Below are positions 49,417-58,985 of a DNA stretch of 64,000 bases, in pieces; position 1 is the first letter of the stretch; each line of letters begins with the position of its first letter. This DNA is from Pisaster brevispinus (Eukaryota > Echinodermata > Asteroidea > Forcipulatida > Asteriidae), in assembly GCA_023634235.1 (NCBI GenBank), contig JAMKCF010000009.1:5456001-5520000 (forward strand). Reading direction: 5' to 3'. The notes under the pieces are model-generated. The model ran no database searches. It was not told the origin of the DNA and was given only the letters and a program-made list of their open reading frames with translations. The position numbers and the translations under genes were made by a program.

Positions 49417-50760
49417 GTATATACACAACTTTTTTACACATCTCTATTTTCAATCTTGATTGGTTTCTTTTATTTGTTGTGAATAAGTCTCGAAATCTCA
49501 CAGGAGGGGAAGGGGAAGCAGTTTGGAGTTAACCTCACGGTTGTCACGATTGGTTTATTTGTGTTGCCGAGATTTAATGGAATCAGATTACGAACTAATA
49601 CACCATGGGATTGATATTGTCTGTGGTGGTTGCCCGCAAATTTTGCTTTGCAAATGAATTTGTGGTTGTATTTCCTGCTGACTACCAATCACTAATCAGC
49701 ATTTCAAAATGAACCCTGATTGTACAGGTTACCACTTCTTATTAGATTTGTGAAAGTTCAAGTAAAAACCACAGACGTAGAAGATTTTTCACGCAAACAG
49801 TTTTCTCAAAAAAAATTCTGCCCCAAGTCCCACTTGGAAGTTGGATATCAAACCCTTTATTCACATTATTTTTAACAAATTGTTAATATGTACAAAGACG
49901 TTGTGCACTTGATTGGATAAGCTTAGACTGAAACCAAATTGAGTTGACTTGGTAGCTTTGTTTTTGTTTTTGTTTTTGTTTTTGATTTTGATTTTGATTT
50001 TGATTTTGATTTTGATTTTGATTTTGATTTTGATTTTGATTTTTGATTTTTGATTTTTGATTTTTGATTTTTGATTTTTGATTTTTGATTTTTGATTTTT
50101 GATTTTTGATGTTGATGTTGATGTTGATGTTGATGTTGATGTTGATGTTGATGTTGATTTTGATTTTGATTTTGATTCTGATTCTGATTCTGATTCTGTT
50201 TTGACATGACTTGAAGTTGTCTTCAATATGTTTTGCTCATTTGTATTACCACCCTTTAATGTACATCTTCCGTGAACCAATATACCGGTTGGCTGAGCCA
50301 AGTCAGATTAATCAAGATTTGTATCTGTCCAAGCTTTGAAGTAATCTTGTACGTTGTACTTAAGATAAGTGTCACCGATGGGAGTATGTTGGTGATGAAT
50401 CTTGAGAACGAGGGATCTCAGAAGGGAATTGGATTTCATTGTCAAAAGCCCTTTTGGCATTACAGAGCCAATTTTTAGGAAATAAACCCCCTGGGAATTT
50501 CTGGGAAATTAAGCACTTAGTTATGCTTAGTTACACTTTGTTTTGCTTAGTTATACTTTGTTATGCCGACAGGTTTTTTTTACCTCGCTTAATGTTTCTC
50601 TCCCCGAAGTTTGACAGAATGAAAAAATCAAAAGATGGCCGACTTGACACTGTGTGACGTCAAGTGGGGATTACATTCTTATTTCTCTTGCCTCCTAATG
50701 CTTTATATGATCTTTCTTCAAACTTTTTTTTTTTTTTTTTTTTTTTTCTTTGCTCCACAG
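49417..50760 (+). other. Intron between exons f and g (1344 bp)
   Basis: Contains the compound microsatellite at 49956-50199 and ends in a T24 run and acceptor. No other feature recognised. Confidence 0.8.
49956..50199 (+). repeat. Compound microsatellite in homogeneous blocks
   Basis: Successive blocks of TTTTTG, ATTTTG (about 10 units), TTTTTGA (about 10 seven-base units), TTGATG (about 8), ATTTTG again and ATTCTG. Minus-strand frames across it (Ser/Lys/Thr or His/Gln repeats) are artefacts of the repeat. Confidence 0.95.
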
Positions 50761-50902
50761 CCTATCCTTACCAATCTGGAGACATTAAATCTTGGTCAAA
50801 ATAACCTTGGCAATGATGGAGTGCACATCCTAAAAGACGCCCTCATGAAGAACCGCTCGCTGCTCAGACTGGGGCTGTATGCCTGTAGATTTGGAGATCA
50901 AG
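50761..50902 (+). CDS. PPP1R37: PPP1R37 exon g
   Basis: A 142-bp exon preceded by an unusually long 24-nt T run (50724-50747) and a ctccacag acceptor. The donor is AAG|gtaaga. It encodes residues 230-276: PILTNLETLNLGQNNLGNDG, HILKDALMKNRSL, and LRLGLYACRFGDQ, i.e. two more LRRs. It ends in phase 1; the carried G combines with exon h to give Gly 277. Confidence 0.96.
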
Positions 50903-51757
50903 GTAAGAGGCAGTCATACACAGTTCAGTTCAAGCCAGTAAAAGGCCCAACACTTCGCTGTTGTAAAGGGCAAGGTCAGTTGGGTTTTTTTCATTGTAAA
51001 AAGGCGCCTCTGTGATGGAAATTTCAAAGGGCACCAAGGCAATGACTTGCAGAGCTGGTAACCCTCCCTGATTCTGTGGAAAGTTCCCTGAAGATAAACC
51101 AATCTTTGAAAATTCCGATGAACAACTTTGAAAATCTCTCTGACAATGGAAACTGTGTTCCTATTATATTGAATGTAATTCCAAACACCCCTGAGTGTGG
51201 TTCAACATCTCCCTGGTTGCAAGATGCAAATGTTGGCTGCTCTGGAGTTGGAGCATGGAGGCGTTTGCCTCCGTCAAGGCATGGGGCCTGCAGTAGCCAG
51301 TCGAGATTTCTACATTTACTCGTGTTTTGATTTTCACACTACCGGTCCTGCACACTGTTTGCTCCAGTGCTTGTAAGTCATGTTGTTCAAGAGCAAAACT
51401 TAACCAACAATTCATTTTTGTTCGATCCATACCATGAGAAATGTTGTTTGTATTTCAGAAGAAGACACGGCTCCGACTCAAGTTAAGCATGGGTGGCTCG
51501 GATTTTGAGTTCTGAATTCATTCAACTCCGACAAGACCATAAAACTGATTATGGTGGATTTGGGTAGTTGGGATTAAGTGACCGTCCCTATTAAATGAAT
51601 TAACAAAAACAGGGATAGGTTTAAGCTTTGTCCGACTCGCCATCAGTTCCTTTGTAATCCGTTAGTGATTATGACCTTCTACTGGGCATGTAAAGTACAA
51701 CATTTTGCCCTAGCAGCAGAAGGTCGACAGCAATCAAATGGTTTCTATGAGAAAGAC

Positions 51758-51935
51758 GGGGCACTACTGTTACATCTTTGTTGCTAGAATTACCCACAAA
51801 GACATGTGTTCCCATGCCCATGCAGAATTTAACCTTCCTCAAATGACTTTACGACAGAAAAACGATCAAACTGTCACTCTGTACACACTAATTGCATACT
51901 GCCTTCTTTTTTTTCGCACACCCTTTTTGCCAGGC
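51758..51935 (+). repeat. Dispersed repeat family B, copy 3
   Basis: GGCACTACTGTTACATCTTT, GTTGCTAGAATTACCCACAA and CATGCAGAATTTAACCTTCC match copies at 9324 and 12701. Confidence 0.78.
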
Positions 51936-53274
51936 ACCCAACGATTTCTTCAGAACTGAAAATCTCAATTAATCCAGATTCTGTAGAATGTCAGTGTTAA
52001 TTATGACATTCTGATACAGTGGGGAAACCTACATAATCAGCAGTTACCCTGTGGGTCTACAATGTAATGGGAAATTAGAAAGAGTCCAGTTACCATTTTT
52101 TTTCCTGCTCGATTCATCAGTTGACGTCTTCGGTGTAAACATGAATTCTTTTATTTGATCCACCACCATGTGAGCTCTCCATCCAAGCAGCCACTCTCCC
52201 GGTTTAGATTTACATTCGACTGAAAGACGCCCTTATAGTTGTTTTTGACGCAAGAAGATACATTCAGGGGAGTCAAGTTAGCTTGAAATGTGTGACATAA
52301 CTCCTTGTTACATTAGCTAATGGAATACTGTAATAAACTTCAAGGTATCATACAGGATTGGCAGAGCTGACAGACAGTTGCAGACAGTGTTCATGATTTG
52401 TGTGATCAGCCACATACATAAAATAACAAACCTGTGAAAGTGTGGGCTCAGTCCGTTGTGTGAGTGAGGAGAAAATAGTGGAAAAACCACGCACAATTTT
52501 CAGCATGTAAATATCCTTAATTTTGGTTGTAACAACCGGAAGTAGCTGTTGCGTTTTCTTTTAGGTTTTTCAGATACAGTTGTCTCGAATATGACTTTAT
52601 TTCAGAGGGAAATATTTCACAGAAAAAAAAATGGGTCTAGTATGAACTTCAAAATCAGTAAGCTTTCGGACTAAAAATTAAACAATGATGTCTTTTATCC
52701 TTAATAATCCTGTCGAATACCCTTAAGAGATAAAAATTGGTTAATGATTTTGACAGTTGACGGGGAAACAATTAGAGTGTGTGTAATACCAAGCATCTAG
52801 GGAGAATCTTGTGATTGCTTCTCCCTCATAACCATAGCAATATTCCCACAGGTAATTTGTGTAATGGGAAGACATCATCATCATCATCATCAAAAAAGAT
52901 TTGTGGTGGTTTTTTTTTTTAAAGGAATTTGCAGATCACTGAAGCTGCTATTTTACAAGGAACTGTATGTACGCCCTTTGATATTCAATAGTTTCCTCTC
53001 TCAAATGGTGCCAGATCAATGGCAGGCTGGCCCAATGGGCTTGATAAAGGACACACCCTGATACGGCCTCTCTGTATAAAAACTAACCATCACTTCATGG
53101 TCTGCAATCTGTCTCGTGTGTCATGGTTTGTTAACTAAAAATCTTAGAAACAAGACCAAGATGCGAACGATGTAATTGACTTGTCTGAGAATAGCATGTT
53201 ATCTGGAATACTTCATGTAAGAGTTCTCTCTAAACGAAATAGACTTTTTCGCTTTGCATACCTTGTAGACAAAA

Positions 53275-53345
53275 TAATGAGCGTTTTGAGACACCCTCGG
53301 GTGTGATAAAGCGCTACATATAAACTGCGTATTATTAATATTATA
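53275..53345 (+). mobile_element. SINE 3' tail fragment
   Basis: AATGAGCGTTTTGAGACACC then GTGTGATAAAGCGCTACATA and AACTGCGTATTATTAATATT match the tail at 3255 and the reverse complement of 10120-10190. Confidence 0.8.
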
Positions 53346-54051
53346 CTATTATTTGTTTGAGTTTACAACCCATTCCAAGATTGGCCTCCATCCTCAAACC
53401 ATTCCTACACCTCGCCCGAACATCTTACGTTACACTTTGAGGCTTGTGGATAACACAAAATACCAGCGCGTTTGTAAGACCAGCACCTGTCTTTATCCTT
53501 GCGGTTAAAGACGAGGACAAATCTACCCTATGCCTAGAACCACTTCAGTGTTTTTAAGATTTGTATAGGTTGTGTAAACCGAAGCTCTATGGAACAAGTT
53601 ATTACTCCCATATTTCTTGTCAAACTCTGGGAATCAGCTTTTTCCCACGCTGCAACTATTAAGCCAATGTCATACACAATCATACACAGATTTTGCAAAA
53701 CACCATTTCGGTATGTCGCTATAGCTTTGGTCAAAGATTGGTTTAACATAAGTGCATTCTCCAGACGCGCAAATGTCAGCTAATGATGTCATTTCTTTTC
53801 ACCTCATTGAGGGCGCTGTTGTGCTTGTAACAACATCAAGTGGCTATGAACGTTGTGAGAGCCAAACATTTTTGTTTCAACATAGACACTATTTCACATT
53901 TCACCATTGATTGATATATTTATCTCTTATTTAGGCTTGGTGGCCCATTTAGTGGAACCCACTTGTCTCAAATTGGTCCCAGCACAAAAAACTTCAAACA
54001 TAAAACAGTCCAAACGTTCAAACCGAAATTGTATGTTTTCTGTTAATTCAG

Positions 54052-54218
54052 GCACAGTCGCGCTGGCAGAATTCATCGCTGATAACTGGCAGTTAGTCAG
54101 GTTAGATCTACGGGAGAACGAAGTGCGAACGGGCGGTCTGATGGCACTGTCCTATGCCATGAAGGTCAACAAAGTACTGCTACGACTTGACCTGGATAGA
54201 GAGGTCAAACGAGAACAG
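54052..54218 (+). CDS. PPP1R37: PPP1R37 exon h (last LRRs)
   Basis: A 167-bp exon with acceptor tgttaattcag. The donor CAG|gttggt is the weakest of the set. It encodes residues 277-332: GTVALAEFIADNWQLVRLDL, RENEVRTGGLMALSYAMKVN, KVLLRLDLDREVKREQ. The family blocks VAEFIA, LDLRENE.KTGGLMALS and LLRLDLDRE are all visible. This exon closes the LRR solenoid. The weak donor could allow intron retention or alternative use, but no better donor is evident nearby. Confidence 0.95.
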
Positions 54219-54309
54219 GTTGGTGGTCACAGTGGACACTCTCATTCTCATGTTGTTTCTAATCAAATTAAAAAATGGTCTCCAGTGGTCTCCCACGGTC
54301 TTTTGCTCA

Positions 54310-54342
54310 TTGGGCTCCAATTTCATTGAAATTGGAGCCCAA
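54310..54342. repeat. 15-bp perfect palindrome with 3-nt loop
   Basis: TTGGGCTCCAATTTC, ATT, GAAATTGGAGCCCAA. The outer sequence continues TTCATAGAATTGCTTTTAAG, as in the ends of family F, so this may be two family ends joined head-to-head. Confidence 0.85.
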
Positions 54343-54494
54343 TTCATAGAATTGCTTTTAAGCACCAAACGTCATCTGAGCATGAAAAAATGAATTCGCT
54401 TACCAGAAAAGGGTAGCCATTTGATGTGTGCTGAATGTGCCACTCATTTTACCTTAGCTGAAACTTGGTTTGCAATATTGTCTAAAGAAACTGT

Positions 54495-54868
54495 GCCTAA
54501 CTCAATAGAGCTGCTTGGGCAGAAAATGTTCCTGAAAATCTACAGGAAGCGAGTAACAATTGTATGAGCTAGTATTTTGTCTGTTAACCTTGTATTGGTA
54601 AGCAAAAGTGTTATGTGCTTGTTTTACTATTTGTAACAAATTTTTTACAATAATTGTGTGTGTGATGTAAACTAATTAGAGCAATTTTGTACTATTGTGC
54701 AATTTTTTTTAATTTGTATTATTTTGATACTGATCATTTGTATTGTATTTTTTATACAATTCTGTCCTGGGCATTTTAATTTCCCCAGGGAGGGATTTGT
54801 AACAAGTTTTGATCTATCTATCTATTTAGCTCAATTTTGTGCTTGAGCAGCTCTGTGAAATTGAGCCT
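54495..54868. mobile_element. Family F inverted-repeat element
   Basis: Begins GCCTAACTCAATAGAGCTGC and ends GAGCAGCTCTGTGAAATTGA GCC, which is inverse to the family start. Members at 20619, 25541 and 63016 share the CATAGAGCTGCTTA core. Confidence 0.72.
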
Positions 54869-55732
54869 TGCTATACTTGTTTGTCTTAAAATAATGCTCT
54901 CTTTTCTCCCTTTGTTCACATCTCATTCATAATTGATTCTTTCTTGTATTTAGTCGACCACTTGATAGTTATTGTGAATCTGTCTATCTGTTGTTGAGCA
55001 CAGCTGTCAGATATGTATCCTGTAACACCGTCTCCATGTGAATATAATGGAGACCATGTGAATAATGGAGACGGTGAAAAATCAAAAGGGTTGAAGGTGG
55101 TGAATGAACGCACATGGAGCGAACACTAAGTAGACGCCTTGTGGAAACAGAACTACGAGTATCCGCAGGCATCATGTTACAGATGTATTCAGTACCCAAC
55201 AAGCACACACAGATATCAACAATATGAGTCATTCATCTTTATTCATGTAATGGAATCCATTCATGAATGTATCACTTGACGGTCCCATGTGCTCCCGCTC
55301 TGTTTAACTGCACTGCCGTTCTCGTCCTCGCTGCTCGCTGAAAATGATGTGATTAGATTTAGAATGTCACCAGTGAGTGGAATAAATACACCACATGAGG
55401 CCTTTGCCAACAGGATGGAGACAGTGGGGGGGGGCATTAGCCTCACAAAATCATCTGAGATATTTTTCTGTAAATAATTGGAATGTCGGGAGATGTCGGG
55501 AGATGTGTGTGATTAACATTTTGACTTTCATGTTCTCTGTATTTTTGTTTCAGCTTTTTCATAGTAACTCATCCATAAGTAGTTTTTATTTGTAAAGCGA
55601 ATTTGCAGTTAAAACATTGACTAATGCAGGATCTGAAAGCCACAACTTCTAGGTTGTGGTGCTGGTTTTATTGTACTTGAGCTACCTTGCTATAATGTTG
55701 GTTACCTATTTAGTTTGGTTTTGTCAATTAAG

Positions 55733-55836
55733 AAGGGTGAGGGTTAGAGTCAGGGTCAGGGTTGTAAGAGTTAGGGTTAAGGTTGGAGTTAGAGTTAGAG
55801 TTAGGTTTAGGGTTTGGGTTTTGGGTTTTGGTTTGA
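55733..55836 (+). repeat. Degenerate TTAGGG-like interstitial repeat
   Basis: Imperfect GGGTTAGAGT, GGGTCAGGGTTG, TTAGGGTTAAGG, TTAGAGTTAGGTTTAGGGTT and TTGGGTTTTGGG units over about 100 bp. TTAGGG is the usual animal telomere unit, but this tract is heavily mutated. Confidence 0.8.
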
Positions 55837-56056
55837 CTTATAACATGCTGAAACCTCTATTACATTATTACGTTCTCTAAAAAATTTGTTATTTGTTCAA
55901 CCCAAAATTATTTACAAGTTTATCCAGTCAGTTGCCTTTGTGATTCATTACTTGATCACTAAAAATAATTTAGATAAAATAAGAAAGATGTTTTCTGGTA
56001 TTATTTTTCTTGTCTCATTTATTTTATTTTTTTTCTCTCTGAAAATCTTCTGTTAG

Positions 56057-56993
56057 ATGCGAGGTTATGAGGATCTTCAGAAAAGCCTACACAGTGAACT
56101 CAGCGGACATATTCAACGGAACCGAGAACTCAATCGCTTAGGTGAGCCGCAGAAACCTCGCCCGTCTAACTCCTCCTCACAAGACGATGACGAGTCGTCG
56201 AACGCTCAGCAAACGAACGGGACGGTGAAAGGTGGCGCTGACACCACCGAACAATCCGAGGTGCCAGACAACGGACCTCAGAGTCCAACAACAAGATTAA
56301 ACCCCAGAACTCTGAATGTGAAATACGTAGCTGATCCGTCGTCCCTGCCTGTGGAAACAGAGGCGAGTACTGCAAATAATGACCCTCTGAACTTGGTGAG
56401 CTTCGACGGGGATGTATCGGTGAGAACCACCTCCCAAATGTCTTCCAGGAATGATAGCAGCACAAAGCCGGAGGCTATGCAACCCCCTCCTCATCATGCG
56501 TTCACCGACAACTTCTTGAGGAGGGACTACAAGGACGACCTTGACTCCCCGTCTGACCTGCCTGTGGCCAACAGCATTCATCTTCTGACTCATCCCTTGC
56601 AAGCTGCCATGGCGCCCGCCTCTCCGCTTATCCTCTCACATGCCACCTTGGTCATGGGACATGGACCTTTCGCGGATTTCCCGAGTAATACAATGTCACC
56701 GCTAACCAATGCGGACTCGGACTCGGCCGCGGAGCAGGCCCTTGACATCCCCACTGTGAATAATGTACCCCAAGAAGAATTATTGAGTCTTGATCCAACC
56801 GCAACGAAATCTGATTTCAGTCCACCAAAAATATCCACCAACGAAGAAGAGGCAGGCTTTATCACAGACCCGCTCAATGTGCTCGGGAGTGGTGACAGTC
56901 AGACTGCCAGCTTATTTAATGGCTCTGTAGAGCCGGGGCACCAGACAAACACAGAGAGTGAAGAGTTGTCCGAACCTGTTAATGAAAAAGATG
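56057..56993 (+). CDS. PPP1R37: PPP1R37 exon i (long C-terminal exon)
   Basis: A 937-bp exon with acceptor cttctgttag and donor ATG|gtatgt. It encodes residues 333-644. It opens with a charged helix, MRGYEDLQKSLHSELSGHIQ then RNRELNRL, which aligns with the helix after the last LRR in vertebrates. About 285 residues rich in Ser, Asn, Asp, Thr and Pro follow, with no domain I recognise, and these are probably disordered. The first codon is ATG only by chance at the splice border, so a predictor could wrongly report a stand-alone 318-residue gene ending at 57013. Phase and family alignment show it is an internal exon. Minus-strand open frames across it are shadows. Confidence 0.94.
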
Positions 56994-58019
56994 GTATGTA
57001 TGTGAACAACTAGAATAAATTATCCCAAAATGAAGAATAAACAGTTTTCTTGAATTATAACACATTTGGAATATCAGTTTATGTAAGTTTACATTCAGTT
57101 TTGCTTGTGTCATGTGATTCAGAAGCAATTGCAGAGAATGCTGTACAATTTCTGCGTTTAGCAGGAACTAAACTCATACAAATAGTACTAATTCTTACTA
57201 AGCATATTTATTTTCTAAGCATGATTTAGCAGGGAACCAGTCACACACACAAAACACAGCAAATAACCTGTTGTAACAGCTGGTAACCTATTTCGGCTAT
57301 GCAGACTCTGGAGAAGACATGGTATTCGTGCTTACCAGCTCAATATGATGGGGCAGGCCTGGAGTTTTATCTTTGAGAGGGCACGGCCATTTTTATCTTT
57401 TCAAAGGGCACTTCCATTGGAAAATCTTATAAGTCTATGGGAAACGTTTGAAGGGGCACCGAGGCCATCAACAGGGGCAACAGAAGCCATGGCTTCCAAG
57501 GCCTCCGTGTAATACCAGGCCTGATTGGGGCAAGGTTATTGACTGCCATTTTCATACACTACACTGTTTGCAACAGATCAAAACATCCAATTTATTGCTT
57601 ATAGAAAATAACACAAAGGCAAGGAGAAAGAAGCTTTTTTCTTTCAGGAAATGTCTGTAATTTCTGTTGTGTAGTCGTCGGCCTCACGTTTTTATTGTTG
57701 TGTTGGCCATTGAGCCATTAACTGGTTGGCATGGCAACAGATTAAAAATGCTGCTTTGCCCGCAGGAAGTCTTGTTGTATTATTATTTATTTTTTTTAGT
57801 GATAAAGCTTGATGAAATCGTTGCTGATTACGAGAACTCAGCAGCTTTTATGTTTTACCTGACGGTGTTATTTAACCCTGAAGGTTCTAGTTTGTAAAAA
57901 CATCTCGGAGATCTTTGATTACTCCTCGGTATATCTGAAATTGAACAGATTACTAATTTATGCCACATGAATAGTAGTTGTGATATTTTGTTTCTCTCTC
58001 TCTCTTTTGGTTGCCATAG
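56994..58019 (+). other. Intron between exons i and j (1026 bp)
   Basis: Contains the family C element at 57354-57523. No other feature recognised. Confidence 0.75.
57354..57523. mobile_element. Miniature element family C, copy 3
   Basis: CAGGCCTGGAGTTTTATCTT at the left and AATACCAGGCCTG at the right. Interior GAGAGGGCACGGCCATTTTT and GGGCACTTCCATTGGAAAAT match 11099-11262 and 16605-16763. Confidence 0.85.
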
Positions 58020-58117
58020 TGATGTCATCTTCATCAGTGGATGATTATGAGAAGGAGTTGGATCAGATTATGGCCAATGTGAGGAGCTCCATGCAAACAG
58101 ACGTCAAAACATCATAA
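58020..58117 (+). CDS. PPP1R37: PPP1R37 terminal exon j with stop codon
   Basis: The acceptor is ggttgccatag. With the carried G it encodes residues 645-676: VMSSSSVDDYEKELDQIMAN, then VRSSMQTDVKTS, then TAA at 58115-58117. The acidic/amphipathic DDYEKELDQIMANVRSSM piece is predicted helical and follows the disordered tail. The preceding intron is 1026 bp. The phase join and the pyrimidine-rich acceptor support this exon; I do not recall the vertebrate C-terminus well enough to claim homology for these residues alone. Confidence 0.85.
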
Positions 58118-58652
58118 CTGACCCTGGCTCCTCCCCTCTCCCACTCAACCCCCCCCCCCCCCCTAAAGAAAAAGAGAATGATTGAAGAGAAAAATGCAGC
58201 AGCTATGTGTATGAATCAAGCTTGATGAGTTTTAGAGTTGTGTATCTGCACGCTGACTGGGAAGGGGGTTTCCGGTCAGTCAAGGTTACCTGCTCGTACA
58301 TCAGGTATCAGTAGACCACTTGTAGACACGTCGTACACATCAACCCTGTCCACCATTTGTATTTATTAATTTGGTTTTTTTTTTAAGAGGTGGGGAGGAG
58401 GAGAGTGGGTTTGGGCCTCAACATGATGCACTCAAATTCAGTGTGAATGTTTTGTATTGAGTGGCTTGATCAGTGTTTGCATTTGCATGCAACGCATGCA
58501 GATAGACACTTACACTGTGGCAATTCGACCCCCCTGCCCCCCCCCCCAAAAAAAAATAATAATAAATTAATAATAATAATAATAAAATGGTGCAGTGGTA
58601 GAGGATGAGAGATGATGTCACATGCTAAAAGTTTGTTGGCTTGAAAAATAAA
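58118..58652 (+). other. Probable 3' UTR start with candidate poly(A) signal
   Basis: Sequence directly after the PPP1R37 stop. It contains a C13 run near 58150 and an AAT-rich microsatellite (about 58550-58587). A canonical AATAAA lies at 58647-58652. The true cleavage site is not visible from sequence; a longer 3' UTR running past 60 kb is possible because 59.7-60.4 kb is AT-rich, single-copy-looking DNA. Confidence 0.4.
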
Positions 58653-58689
58653 GATCTCATGTAGCTTGGGTTCAAAGAAGAAAGGACTG

Positions 58690-58985
58690 TATGTGTAGTG
58701 GGGCAGATAGGGAAAATATATGGGGGGGGGCATTGTGCCTTTGATGGAACAAGGATGAATTTGGCACACAGTCAGAGTATGGCATGACGGGGATATCTCA
58801 CTATTGGGCCATCCAAGATTCTTCTTTGAAAAAAATGTAGGTAGAATAACAAAAAAGTTTCAAAAATGCTGCTGTTACTTGCTACTTATTCTTCCGAATT
58901 CTTCCGTGTGCCAAATTCCATGTTTGTATCAACAGAGGCACAGTCCAATCACATCCCTGTTGTTCTAGTAGACCCCCCCATCCCT
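58690..58985. mobile_element. Inverted-repeat element family G, copy 2
   Basis: GATGAATTTGGCACACAGTC and CATGACGGGGATATCTCACT match the copy at 28600-28960; the right arm GAGGCACAGTCCAATCACAT is also related. Confidence 0.75.

Larger units (their letters stand above)
50903..54051 (+). other. Intron between exons g and h (3149 bp)
   Basis: Contains a family B copy (51758-51935), an ATC microsatellite (about 52869-52892) and a SINE tail (53275-53345). 51940-52860 and 53346-54051 hold nothing recognised. Confidence 0.75.
54219..56056 (+). other. Intron between exons h and i (1838 bp)
   Basis: Contains a perfect palindrome (54310-54342), a family F element (54495-54868) and a telomere-like tract (55733-55836). 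54869-55732 has no recognised feature. Confidence 0.75.
10839..58117 (+). other. PPP1R37: PPP1R37 (LRRC68) orthologue, gene span of the ten recognised exons
   Basis: Ten exons join in one frame with consistent phases: 46, 101, 120, 151, 146, 123, 142, 167, 937 and 98 bp, total 2031 bp, giving 676 codons plus TAA. The order and content follow the vertebrate PPP1R37 family as I know it: a short exon ending LKG, then EEVFKR.QF, the ALFDM..EYYES and GARGWQAA blocks, about nine LRRs with LxLxxN cores (LYLAENRL, LLDLRNNHI, LVLWNNQLTQNGM, LNLGQNNLGNDG, LDLRENEVRTGGLMALS), LLRLDLDRE, a Gln/Leu helix and a disordered C-terminus. The family binds PP1 and inhibits its activity; the known docking site is an N-terminal RVxF motif. 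That N-terminal part (two exons in vertebrates) was not found here, so the gene is 5'-partial in this annotation. No neighbour on either strand was recognised. Confidence 0.93.

Noticed and set aside
49861..50301. 146-codon Ser/Lys/Thr repeat protein on the minus strand
   Set aside because: Arises from the compound microsatellite; low complexity and no flanking exon.
56166..56877. Minus-strand open frames of 61-101 codons over exon i
   Set aside because: Shadows of the real PPP1R37 exon in other frames.
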